From positions 8,425,001 through 8,489,000 of the forward strand of contig NZ_CP107783.1 of assembly GCF_036345255.1 (NCBI RefSeq): a stretch of DNA of 64,000 bases. The letters run 5' to 3'. Origin of the DNA: Streptomyces sp. NBC_00569. GTDB taxonomy: Bacteria > Actinomycetota > Actinomycetes > Streptomycetales > Streptomycetaceae. A program made the translations under genes and the position numbers. Shown one piece after another: positions 36,581-44,581 of the stretch. The notes below the pieces were generated by a model, which saw nothing but the letters and a program-made list of their open reading frames with translations, made no database searches and was not told where the DNA came from. Position 1 is the first letter of the stretch, and every line of letters starts with the position of its first letter.

Positions 36581-36885
36581 TCTACGAGCACGCCGAACTG
36601 CATGTCCACCCGAGGGGAGGCGTTCGGCTCGAAACGGACTTCGCGGCGGTCCGGCATCTGCTGTTGGAGGCTCCCGGGTGCCGATCCGCCGAACTGCTGC
36701 GCAGCGTCGACCACCCTGACACCTACCTGCTGCGCGTCGGTTGGGAACGGCTCGAGGACCACACCGACGTCTTCCCCGGAACCCCGCAGGCGAAGGCCTT
36801 TGCCGAGGCAGTCGCACCACACTGTGTCGCCCGGCCCCGGGTCGTCCACTACGCGGCCCAGGGAGACAGTACAACCGCCGCGTGA
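36577..36885 (+). CDS. ABM-domain (antibiotic biosynthesis monooxygenase-like) small protein
   Basis: 102 residues with the dimeric alpha-beta barrel (ABM/YgiN) pattern: a first strand AELHVHPRGG, HLLLEAPGCRSAELLRSVDHPDTYLLRVGWE (here quoted in parts as APGCRSAELL and TYLLRVGWE), then an amphipathic helix. Some relatives oxidise quinols without a cofactor; others have no known activity. The ATG overlaps the flavin reductase stop (ATGA). It may act on the hydroxylated product or its quinone. Confidence 0.7.
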   Translation: MIYEHAELHVHPRGGVRLETDFAAVRHLLLEAPGCRSAELLRSVDHPDTYLLRVGWERLEDHTDVFPGTPQAKAFAEAVAPHCVARPRVVHYAAQGDSTTAA

Positions 36886-37110
36886 CAACCCGCAGACCGG
36901 GGGCTTCCAATGGCCTCCGCCCTCCCTCACTTTCCCTGGAGCGGTGCCCTACGACGGGCCGGCCACACCGCTCGGCCGCGGCATCAAATGGCCGGCCGGC
37001 GTCGCTTCCAAGGAGCCTGAGCGTGGAGGCACTCGCGCGCTCTGAGGTCAACTCCGTTCGCGCGCATGTGCCCTGACGAGGTTGCGAGAGACAGGAACAG
37101 GAGACACAGC

Positions 37111-38052
37111 ATGGGTCGGATTGTCATCAGCGGCGCCTCGGGAGACTTGGGGCGCCGTGTCACGGACTTGCTTCTCAACGCGGATCCCCATCTCGAACTG
37201 ACGCTTGTAACGCGCACGCCGGAGAATCTCCGCCAGCGCGAGGCGCAAGGGCTCCGGATCTGTCGAGGCGACTACCGGGAGGCCGTTTCCCTGGATGCCG
37301 CGTACGGCGGCGGGGAGATACTCTTCTTGATCAGCGGACTGAATCTCGGCCGACGAGTTTCCGAGCACCGGACTGCGATTGCCGCAGCGCAGCGGGCTGG
37401 CATTCGCCATATCGTGTACACCTCGGTGGGAGGCGTACAGCCGAATAATCCTGCCCTGTCGGCCAAAGACCACTATCAGACTGAGCTTGATCTGCGAGCG
37501 TCAGGTCTGACATATACAATTCTCAGGAATTCTCTCTATTCTGAGATTGTAAGCAACGTTCTTCTTGCGCCTGCAGTAGCAAGTGGGTTGATGGTGCAGG
37601 CAACGGGCTATGGCTTCCTTGCGCCAGTCGCGAAGCAGGATGTGGTACGTAGCGCTGCTACTTGCCTGCTACAGGCCGAGCGACATGCCGGTGCCGTTTA
37701 CGAGATCACCGGCACCGAATTGCTGAACTTCCATGACATCGCGGTGATCGGTTCGGAAGTGCACCGTACCCCTGTCAAGTATGTCCCGGTGTCGGCCGAA
37801 GACCGTCTCGCCTTCTTCGATTCCGTGGGGATTCCTCGAACCTATGACCCGAACATGCCGCCGAGCGCGGACGGGCACATGTGGGCCAGCGACGAATTGG
37901 TATCAGCTGAAGTTGCCATCGCCGAGGGGTACCAAGCCATCCTGTCTCACCACGTGGAGCACATCACGGGGCAAGACGCCGAGTCACTGCGGTCTGTGAC
38001 GGAGCGTTGCAAGTCATTGCGCTACGACGAGACGGATGCGGCTGTTTCGTAG
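37111..38052 (+). CDS. NmrA-like NAD(P)-binding protein, AT-richer paralogue
   Basis: 313 residues, colinear and highly similar along its whole length to the protein at 8059-9000: same GASGDLGRRV start, YTSVGG, GLPRTYDP/GIPRTYDP region and VRYD/LRYD end. The ATG follows AACAGGAG. Its codon use differs clearly from the neighbours: at 37500-37660 there are many codons ending in A or T (ATT, CTT, GTA, TCT), against near-complete G/C endings in the other copy. This suggests it came from a different genome and not from a recent local duplication. Function as for the paralogue: possibly quinone reduction. Confidence 0.75.
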   Translation: MGRIVISGASGDLGRRVTDLLLNADPHLELTLVTRTPENLRQREAQGLRICRGDYREAVSLDAAYGGGEILFLISGLNLGRRVSEHRTAIAAAQRAGIRHIVYTSVGGVQPNNPALSAKDHYQTELDLRASGLTYTILRNSLYSEIVSNVLLAPAVASGLMVQATGYGFLAPVAKQDVVRSAATCLLQAERHAGAVYEITGTELLNFHDIAVIGSEVHRTPVKYVPVSAEDRLAFFDSVGIPRTYDPNMPPSADGHMWASDELVSAEVAIAEGYQAILSHHVEHITGQDAESLRSVTERCKSLRYDETDAAVS

Positions 38053-38196
38053 CCGATCCGATCCCCCGTTTAGCCTCGATCTTTCGTGACGGCTCACTTG
38101 TTCAACGACCCTGTTGGCGAATTCCTGGCGCGTAGCATTGTCGGCTCCTGGGACTGGTCCTCGGGGGCCGATGCCGTGGCGGGTTGGAGGTCGACG

Positions 38197-38394
38197 ATGT
38201 CGTTGTGGCTCAGGAATACGGGAGACGTGCCGGTGGAGACGGCTCGGGTCGCGAAGACCGCGTTCCCCAAGGGGAGTCTGGTGATCCGCGTCCGCGATGA
38301 GCTGGGGGCTCTGTTCGCCGACGAGGAGTTCGCGGACCCGTTTCCCGTGCGTGGCCAGATCGCCGGGTCGCCAGGGAGTGATGCGGATTCTTGA
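38197..38394 (+). mobile_element. N-terminal fragment of an IS1182-type transposase
   Basis: 65 codons starting at ATG 38197 with GGAGG just upstream: a MSL start, then TARVAKTAFPKGSLVIRVRDELG-like sequence (quoted as AFPKGSLVIRVRDELG) and FADEEFADPFPVRGQ. This matches the conserved beginning of IS1182-family transposases as I know it. It stops at 38394, and the catalytic part is missing. The fragment abuts the broken MetE-like gene on the other strand. Confidence 0.65.
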
Positions 38395-38412
38395 ATCAGA
38401 TATCGCCATCAA

Positions 38413-38784
38413 GGTGTCGTCCAACTGCAGGTAACGGCAGCCGAGTTCGTGCACGCCGCGGATCTGGGCCGCGTAGGCGTCAGTGAGGTCGGACCAGAGG
38501 TCATCGAGGTCGGGGTAGACGGACGCGTCGATCGCGGAGCGCCCGCCTCGGTAGTGGACCATGCTCGGCGAGGGGATGGTCAGTTTCGGTGTGACACCGT
38601 CGGCGACGGCGTCACGGAGGAAGGCGAAGGCGTCGCCGAAGATCGTGTGGTCGAGTCGTACGGTGCCGTCGATGCGCGTGGAGGGCGGCGCGAACTCGAT
38701 GTCGCCGTCCTCGTTGTGGAAGCGGACGTGCAGCGACTCGTCCTCGACGCGGCTGATGCCGCCGAGGGCGTAGATGAAGTCCAT
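38413..38784 (-). pseudogene. Internal fragment of a MetE-like (YxjG-type) methyltransferase
   Basis: 124 codons from MDFIYALGGISR to GCRYLQLDDT, matching the middle of the cobalamin-independent methionine synthase-like family (about 370 residues). The first 55 or so residues are missing: a related start (ATGTCAGCC...) sits upstream in another frame. After LDDT the similarity ends at the transposase fragment. So the gene is broken at both ends. An intact gene of this type would transfer a methyl group from methyl-folate. Confidence 0.65.
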
Positions 38785-38957
38785 GTGCTTTCGCGGTGGC
38801 GGTCATGGCTGACATCCCTTCCTCGGCTCCTCGACTACAGCCCACACCCTCACCCGGAACGGTGGGCGGCTCAACCGCCTGACGCGAGGTTGCAAGAACT
38901 CCGACAGCGGGAGCGGTACCGTCTTCGGCGCACAACGATGAGTCGCGCGCGGAGAAG

Positions 38958-39557
38958 TCAGGCGCACCCGACCTCGACCGAGTGGGCTGCCAGGCCGCGG
39001 GTCCCCATGTCGACGAGCTGCTCAGCGAGCGCGTCGTCGAGCGGGCTGGTTCCGAAGAGGAGGTGGAAGTAGACCGGTGCGTAGAACAGTTGGGCTGCCG
39101 CGCTCGGGTCGAGGTCGGACCGGAAGACGCCTTCGTCGATGCCGCGCCGCATCAACTTCTCGACCGCTGCTGCGCGTTCGTTCCAGAATCTGCCACGGAA
39201 GTCGGCGATCGTCTCGGGGTCGTACTGTCCTTCGGCGACGATCTGGGCGACGAGTGTGCCCATGGGCCCGGCGTAGTGGGAGATCAGTGCCTTGAGGTGC
39301 GCGAGGAGCGCCTCTCGTACCGGCACCCCTTCGGGGATGCGGGTGTGCGCGAGGTGGTTCTCCATGAAGGCGTCGATGACGACGGCTGCCTTGTTGGGCC
39401 ACCACCGGTAGATCGTCGCCTTGCTGACCTTGGCCCGCTTGGCGATCGCCTCCATGGTCAGCTTCTGCACCGTGATGGCGCGTCGGCCATCACGGACGAG
39501 CAGGTCCATGGTCGCGTCGAGGATTGCTCGACGACTCGATTCGCTTCGTACAGCCAC
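38958..39557 (-). CDS. TetR-family transcriptional regulator
   Basis: 199 residues. N-terminal TetR HTH (ILDATMDLLVRDGRRAIT, then IAKRAKVSKATIYRWWPNK) and a C-terminal ligand domain of the TetR_C group with HYAGPMGTLVAQIV. GTG start at 39557. It is divergent from the operon starting at 39903, and the 345-base gap holds two palindromes, so it probably represses both its own gene and the NMT1-like/hydroxylase/dioxygenase operon. Confidence 0.9.
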   Translation of the reverse strand: MAVRSESSRRAILDATMDLLVRDGRRAITVQKLTMEAIAKRAKVSKATIYRWWPNKAAVVIDAFMENHLAHTRIPEGVPVREALLAHLKALISHYAGPMGTLVAQIVAEGQYDPETIADFRGRFWNERAAAVEKLMRRGIDEGVFRSDLDPSAAAQLFYAPVYFHLLFGTSPLDDALAEQLVDMGTRGLAAHSVEVGCA

Positions 39558-39633
39558 AGGGGAAATTTACCTCGGACGCGACCGTAGTTCTCGCGTCAGC
39601 GCGCGACTGGCCCTCCCATGTTACCCCACAAAT

Positions 39634-39648
39634 GATACGAGACGTATC
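39634..39648. promoter_or_regulatory. Palindrome near tetR, candidate operator A
   Basis: GATACG (39634-39639), AGA, CGTATC (39643-39648): perfect 6-bp arms with a 3-base spacer. It lies 77 bases upstream of the tetR GTG. It shares ACGTATCG with operator B at 39844-39860, which supports a common regulator. Confidence 0.65.
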
Positions 39649-39843
39649 GAATGTGTAGTGGTGGTGCAGGAAGTCGAAGTGATGGGACGCCCCCAATGAG
39701 CCGAACGCCTGCGGCGGAGGCCACTCTTCCGGAGTGGAATGGGGGGCGAAATAGGGATTAATCGCACGTATTGAGCGCCTTGCGGGCGGGGGCTGCGGTC
39801 CGCCTGTCCTCCTTCATGGGGGTGAGGTGAGACTCGTCAGATG

Positions 39844-39860
39844 CGAAACGTATCGTTTCG
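39844..39860. promoter_or_regulatory. Palindrome upstream of the NMT1-like operon, candidate operator B
   Basis: CGAAACG (39844-39850), TAT, CGTTTCG (39854-39860): perfect 7-bp arms. It stands 43 bases upstream of the ATG at 39903, where a bound repressor would block transcription. It contains the same ACGTATCG core as operator A. Confidence 0.7.
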
Positions 39861-39902
39861 AATGTAGAGTCACGTCACCTCTTGTAGGGAAGGAGCGCCC
39901 CA

Positions 39903-40772
39903 ATGACGGTGTGCTTTCGACAGGCGGTTTTCGTGCCGCCTTCTGTCTCTGTCGTCGCCGAGGAGCTGGGGTTCTACGCCGACGTGGGCGTGGACGTCGA
40001 GACCGTGCTCATCGAGTCGTCCACGGATCAGCGGGACCGGTTGCTGAGCGGGAACGTCGACGTGGGTGTGACGGCCATGGACAACCTCGTGGTCTGGAAT
40101 GCCGGCGGCGGGGGTCTTCGGATCGTGGCCCAGGTGGAGTCGACGACACCGCTGGAACTGGTCGCCCGGCCATCGGTGGACGGAATAGAGGGGCTGCGCG
40201 GTGCGGTGCTGGGCGTCGACGCCGTGGACAACGGGTTCGCGGTGGTGCTGCGCCATCTGCTTGCCCGGCGTGGACTGTCCACCGCCGACTACACGCTGCT
40301 GCCCGTAGGCGGTGTGCGTGAGCGCTGGGAAGCACTGCGTACGGAATCGATCGATGCGACCTTGCTGGGGCCGCCGTTGGATGAGCTGGCGGCCGAGGCG
40401 GGCTTCGTGTCACTGGCCGCCGTGGAGGCGGAGGTACCTGACTACCCCGGACAGGGTGTGGTCGCGGGACCGGCAGCACGGAAGGCGGGCGGCGACGGGC
40501 TTCCGCGGTATCTGGCGGCACTGGAAGCGGCGCGGCAATGGCTCTGCGACGCCTCCGACGAGCGGGTACGGGAGCTGTTGTCGCGGGGCGGTCACGGGCC
40601 CGCCTCGGTGCGAGCGGCATTGCGCACGCGCCCGAAGTCACTGGTTCCCTCACGTGCGGGACTGGAGCGGATCCTGGCGATGCGCGACGGGCTCGGCCTG
40701 CTGCCCCAGCCTGCGCCGGGTCTCAGCGATCTGTACGACGACGAGCTCCTCGGTGCCGAGCTGAACCGGTGA
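39903..40772 (+). CDS. NMT1/SsuA-like substrate-binding protein without signal peptide
   Basis: 289 residues of the periplasmic-binding fold used by ABC importers for sulfonates, thiamine precursors and aromatic acids: VSVVAEELGFYADVGVDVE near the start and NVDVGVTAMDNLV. There is no signal peptide or lipobox, and no ABC permease or ATPase gene is near. The ATG follows GGAAGGAG. It is the first gene of the operon with a flavin hydroxylase, extradiol dioxygenase and FAH protein. It may act inside the cell as a ligand-binding or enzyme-like protein; some NMT1-fold relatives are enzymes. True function unknown. Confidence 0.7.
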   Translation: MTVCFRQAVFVPPSVSVVAEELGFYADVGVDVETVLIESSTDQRDRLLSGNVDVGVTAMDNLVVWNAGGGGLRIVAQVESTTPLELVARPSVDGIEGLRGAVLGVDAVDNGFAVVLRHLLARRGLSTADYTLLPVGGVRERWEALRTESIDATLLGPPLDELAAEAGFVSLAAVEAEVPDYPGQGVVAGPAARKAGGDGLPRYLAALEAARQWLCDASDERVRELLSRGGHGPASVRAALRTRPKSLVPSRAGLERILAMRDGLGLLPQPAPGLSDLYDDELLGAELNR

Positions 40773-40900
40773 CATCGGCCCGCGATGTGGCCGTCGCCGC
40801 ACATTCCCGCGGACACGGCAACGGATCCGGCGCGCGTCGGCGGAGTGCACAAGTAAGAGCGGTACTTCCAACAAGTACCGGAGAAGAACAGGGAGATTTG

Positions 40901-42427
40901 GTGTCCCAAGACTGCGAAGTCCTGGTCGTCGGCGGTGGCCCGGTAGGGGTGAAGATGCTGGCCGAGTTGGGCCATGCCGGCGTGCGGACCGTGGGTATCG
41001 AGATGTGGCCCGAGATGTGGAAGCAGGCTCGGGCGGTGCACTTCGACGCCGAGGCGATGCGCTCGTTCCAGTCGATCGGCCTCGCCGCGCAGGTTTCCGA
41101 ACTGACAAGTCCGATGCGGCATTACCGGATGGAGAACGAGGCCGGGGACACCCTCCTGTCCTTCGCGACCGGGCAGTGGGAGCCGCAGGCGTGGCACGGT
41201 CAGAACCTCTTCCATCAGCCGGAGATCGACGCTCTGCTGCGTGCCGAGGTCGAACGGCTCCCCAGTGTGGAGCTCCGACTCGGAACGACGCTCCTGGAGA
41301 TCGACCAGGACGATGACGGTGTCCACTGCCACGTCGAAACGGTCGACGGGACGCGTCAGACGATCACAGCGCGCTGGGTTGTCGCCTGCGACGGCGCCAA
41401 CTCCACGGTCCGGGAGGCACTCGGAATCCCCGTCGAGAACCTCGGCGTGGACGATCCGTGGCTCGTCGCCGACGGGCAGCTGCACGGAGCGCTGGACATG
41501 GAGGGCGACATGGTGCTGCTGGGCCGGCACACGCGGCCGGCCCTGTTCATCCGGCTCCCCGGCGACCGTGCCCGCATCGAGCTCAAAGTGCTGCCGGGAG
41601 ACGATCCGGACGAGATCATCACGCCCGCGGGAATCGCCCGGCTGAGCAAGGGCCTTCTCACGCCCGAGAACTTCACCCCCGACCGTCGCTCGATCTACAC
41701 CTTCCGCGCTCGTGTCGCGGAGAGGTGGCGCGTGGGCAACGTGTTCCTCGCGGGTGACGCCGCCCACCAGGCGCCGCCGCTGTTCGGCCAGGGTCTGTGT
41801 GCGGGAATGCGGGACGTGTCGAACCTCGTGTGGAAGCTCCGGCTGGTCGCCGACGGCAGGGCGCCTGAATCCCTGCTCGACACCTATGAGTCCGAGCGCC
41901 GCCCACACGCCTGGTACTGGGTCAACGAGGCAGCCATGATGGCCAATCTCGTCCAGACCACCGACCCCGAGGTCGCCGCCCGACGAGATGCCTTCGTTCT
42001 CGCCGAACCCGAGAAGGGCTTCCCGGCCGACCCGGCTCTCGGCCCCGGCCTGCACGCCGGGTCCGTCGACCGAGAGGCCGGTCGCCTGTCGATCCAGCCG
42101 ATGCTGGCGGACGGGACCCGTCTCGATGATCTCGTCGGGCGCCGGTTCCTGTTGGCTGCGTCGCCTCAACTCCTGGCGGAACTGCCCGAGTTCGTGCGTA
42201 CCGCGCTGGAGAACGACCCCGAGATCGCAGTGGTCAGCTCTCCAGAACACGTCGGCGTGCTGCTCGACAGCGTGGTGTCGTCGGCTGTCCTGGTTCGTCC
42301 CGACCGATACGTACTCGGGACTGCGCAGACAACGCGGAGCCTCGAAGATCTGCTGCGCCTGCTGCCGTTCGGGTCCGGGCTCCCGGATTCACCCCTTACC
42401 GCTACTTCTGGAGTTCGTCATGTCTGA
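40901..42427 (+). CDS. FAD-dependent aromatic hydroxylase (MhpA-like)
   Basis: 508 residues of the class A flavin hydroxylase group: VVGGGPVGVKMLAEL at the start, ACDGANSTVRE in the middle and FLAGDAAHQAPPLFGQGLCAGMRD for FAD ribityl binding (quoted as FLAGDAAHQAPP), plus a C-terminal thioredoxin-like domain. MhpA-type enzymes ortho-hydroxylate phenolic acids before meta-cleavage. I chose GTG 40901 with GGGAGA upstream; the frame is open back to 40538 but that part is not protein-like. It overlaps the following extradiol dioxygenase by 8 bases, which supports hydroxylation followed by ring opening. Confidence 0.88.
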   Translation: MSQDCEVLVVGGGPVGVKMLAELGHAGVRTVGIEMWPEMWKQARAVHFDAEAMRSFQSIGLAAQVSELTSPMRHYRMENEAGDTLLSFATGQWEPQAWHGQNLFHQPEIDALLRAEVERLPSVELRLGTTLLEIDQDDDGVHCHVETVDGTRQTITARWVVACDGANSTVREALGIPVENLGVDDPWLVADGQLHGALDMEGDMVLLGRHTRPALFIRLPGDRARIELKVLPGDDPDEIITPAGIARLSKGLLTPENFTPDRRSIYTFRARVAERWRVGNVFLAGDAAHQAPPLFGQGLCAGMRDVSNLVWKLRLVADGRAPESLLDTYESERRPHAWYWVNEAAMMANLVQTTDPEVAARRDAFVLAEPEKGFPADPALGPGLHAGSVDREAGRLSIQPMLADGTRLDDLVGRRFLLAASPQLLAELPEFVRTALENDPEIAVVSSPEHVGVLLDSVVSSAVLVRPDRYVLGTAQTTRSLEDLLRLLPFGSGLPDSPLTATSGVRHV

Positions 42428-43376
42428 GAGTCCGATCAGTTCGGTGAGTCCGATCACGCATTTGCGGCATGTGGATATCGCGGTGCAGGACTATGAGAAG
42501 CAGGTGGCTTTCTATGAGGAGAAGTGGGGGTTGGTCAAGGCGGGGTCGGATGGTGATGTCACGTATTTCGCGGCGGAGGGTTCGCCGGAGCAGTATGTGA
42601 TCCGGGTGCGTCGGGCGCAGGACAAGCGGCTGGACCTGGTGTCCTACGGGGCTGCGGACCGGGAGACGGTGGACGCGCTCGCGGTGCGGCTGGCCCGCGG
42701 GGGTGTGCGGTTGGTGGGGGAGCCGGATGAGTTGCAGACGCCGGGGGGTGGTTACGGTTTCCGGTTCTTCGATGTGGAGGGCCGCACGATCGAGGTGTCG
42801 ACGGAGGTGGCGGCGCGCAGGCATCGGCGGATCGAGGAGCGTGAGGACATTCCGGTGCGGCTGTCGCATGTGGTGTTGAACTCGCCGGAGCCGGAGAAGC
42901 TGCAGGCGTTTTATGAGAAGTATCTGGATTTCCGGCTGACGGATACGAATGTGCATCCGGAGCTGGGCGGGATCATGTGGTTCATGCGGTGCAATCCGCA
43001 GCATCACTCGATGGCGATCGCGCGGTGTCCGCATGTGTCGTTGCATCATGCGTCGTTCGAGATGCGTGGGCTGGATGAGTACATGCGGGGCAGTGGCCGG
43101 CTGATGCGGGACGGTGTGCACAAGGTGTGGGGTCCGGGCCGGCACCGGGCGGGGGACAACACGTTCACGTACTTCCATGACCCGAACGGGAACACGATGG
43201 AGTACACGACGGAGCTGGAGACGCTGGACGAGGACTCCTGGCATCCGCACCTGTATTCCACGGACGATCCGGAGACGTCGGATCAGTGGGGTACCTCGAA
43301 CCCGATGAACGATTTCGTGTCCCGGGAGATGTTCAACGATCCCGACCGCGGCCTGTTCACCCCACCCCCCGTATGA
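42420..43376 (+). CDS. Extradiol ring-cleavage dioxygenase (type I, VOC)
   Basis: 318 residues, two VOC domains. The catalytic C-terminal domain keeps the iron triad: His150 (RLSHVVL), His210 (VSLHHASF) and Glu261 (NTMEYTTE). The N-terminal domain lacks it, as in catechol 2,3-dioxygenases. It would open the catechol produced by the hydroxylase encoded just upstream. Third codon positions here are mostly G rather than C and TAT, CAT and GAT codons are common, unlike its neighbours. The opposite strand is therefore almost free of stops. This points to a different origin. Confidence 0.88.
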   Translation: MSESPISSVSPITHLRHVDIAVQDYEKQVAFYEEKWGLVKAGSDGDVTYFAAEGSPEQYVIRVRRAQDKRLDLVSYGAADRETVDALAVRLARGGVRLVGEPDELQTPGGGYGFRFFDVEGRTIEVSTEVAARRHRRIEEREDIPVRLSHVVLNSPEPEKLQAFYEKYLDFRLTDTNVHPELGGIMWFMRCNPQHHSMAIARCPHVSLHHASFEMRGLDEYMRGSGRLMRDGVHKVWGPGRHRAGDNTFTYFHDPNGNTMEYTTELETLDEDSWHPHLYSTDDPETSDQWGTSNPMNDFVSREMFNDPDRGLFTPPPV

Positions 43377-43543
43377 GACCAGGGTGGGCCGCTGCCCTCG
43401 CGTCGGCAGCCCGCCCCCCCCCACGACGTCGCCGGCCGCCTTCGGTCGGCGACGACCTTGGACGGGACCGTGCCGCACACCCTGCGAGCCGCGCCGATGC
43501 GCAGAGTCCCGTCGCCCGCCATCATCAAGAAGTCGAGGACACC

Positions 43544-44500
43544 ATGAGCACCACACCCTTCTCCTTGGGCACCTTCGCCGAAGCAACCGGCAGTCCGTTC
43601 CCCGGCATTGTCGTGGACGGAAAGGTGTACGACACCCGGACCGTTCTGCCCGAAGCCGCCACCACCCGGGACCTGCTCGCCGACTGGGAGGCGGCGCTCG
43701 AAGCGCTTCAGTCTCTCGCTGACGCGCCCGAGGCCGGCCTGGGGCGGCCGGTCGGCGACCTGCGGGTGCTGGCACCGGTCCAGCCGCCCGGGCAGATCAT
43801 CGCCGCCGGCGCCAACTACCGCGAGCACGTCATCCAGATCACCGTGGCACACCGCCTGGGCAAGGCCGACGCCACCCCGGAGGAACTGCGCGAGCAGGCC
43901 GCCCGCGAGGTCGACGAGCGCCGGGCGAACGGTGATCCCTATGTGTGGGTCGGCGCCCCCTCGGCCATCAACGGCCCCTACGACGACGTCGTTCTGCCCT
44001 CCCTCGGCGAGAACCACGACTGGGAACTCGAACTGGGCGTGATCATCGGTCGCGAGGCGCGAGAGGTGAGCCCCGCCGAGGCACTCGACCACGTCGCGGG
44101 CTACACCATCTGTAATGACATGACGACGCGCAGTCTTGTGCCCCGCCCGGAGATCCCCATGATGGGCACGGACTGGATGCGCTCCAAGAACCAGCCCGGC
44201 TTCTACCCCACGGGGCCGTACGTGGTGCCCGCGCGCTTCGTGTCCGACCCGCAGGACCTGGACATCACGCTGAAGCTCAACGGCAAGGTCATGCAGAAGG
44301 GCAACACGGGCGACATGATCTTCGACATCGCCTCGCTCATCTCGTACGCCTCCCACCGCCTGGTCCTGCAGCCGGGCGACATGCTCATCACCGGCTCGCC
44401 GGAGGGCAACGGCTCCCACTACGGGCGGTTCCTGCGTGCGGGCGACGTGATGGAGAGCGAGATCACCGGCCTCGGTACGCAGCGCACCGTGTGCAGCTAG
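43544..44500 (+). CDS. Fumarylacetoacetate hydrolase family protein
   Basis: 318 residues with the FAH catalytic domain: IAAGANYREHV, metal acids in HDWELELGVIIG, GYTICNDMTTRS, and GDMLITGSPEGNG. It probably hydrolyses or decarboxylates the meta-cleavage product of the preceding dioxygenase. ATG 43544 has GAGGA upstream; the 167-base gap before it holds no gene. A strong hairpin 13 bases after its stop closes the operon. Confidence 0.88.
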   Translation: MSTTPFSLGTFAEATGSPFPGIVVDGKVYDTRTVLPEAATTRDLLADWEAALEALQSLADAPEAGLGRPVGDLRVLAPVQPPGQIIAAGANYREHVIQITVAHRLGKADATPEELREQAAREVDERRANGDPYVWVGAPSAINGPYDDVVLPSLGENHDWELELGVIIGREAREVSPAEALDHVAGYTICNDMTTRSLVPRPEIPMMGTDWMRSKNQPGFYPTGPYVVPARFVSDPQDLDITLKLNGKVMQKGNTGDMIFDIASLISYASHRLVLQPGDMLITGSPEGNGSHYGRFLRAGDVMESEITGLGTQRTVCS

Positions 44501-44513
44501 GCATCGCCTATGA

Positions 44514-44553
44514 CGTCCCTGCGGGGCCACCCCTCGGTGGCCCCGCAGGGACG
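44514..44553. terminator. Strong hairpin terminator
   Basis: A perfect 18-bp stem (44514-44531 with 44536-44553) and a 4-base CCTC loop, very GC-rich, directly after the FAH stop. No U-tract follows. It should end the 39903-44500 operon and separate it from the MFS gene at 44582. Confidence 0.85.
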
Positions 44554-44581
44554 GCTCGATCAACAACTGCAAAGGAGAATC

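Noticed and set aside
40538..40900. Upstream extension of the MhpA-like hydroxylase
   Set aside because: It overlaps the NMT1-like gene in another frame, is Arg-rich and lies before a good ribosome site at 40891; the FAD motif begins right after GTG 40901.
42402..43775. Long open frame (457 codons) on the minus strand over the extradiol dioxygenase
   Set aside because: It is the antisense shadow of a clearly real gene; its protein is low-complexity (Arg, His, Pro, Leu) and resembles nothing.
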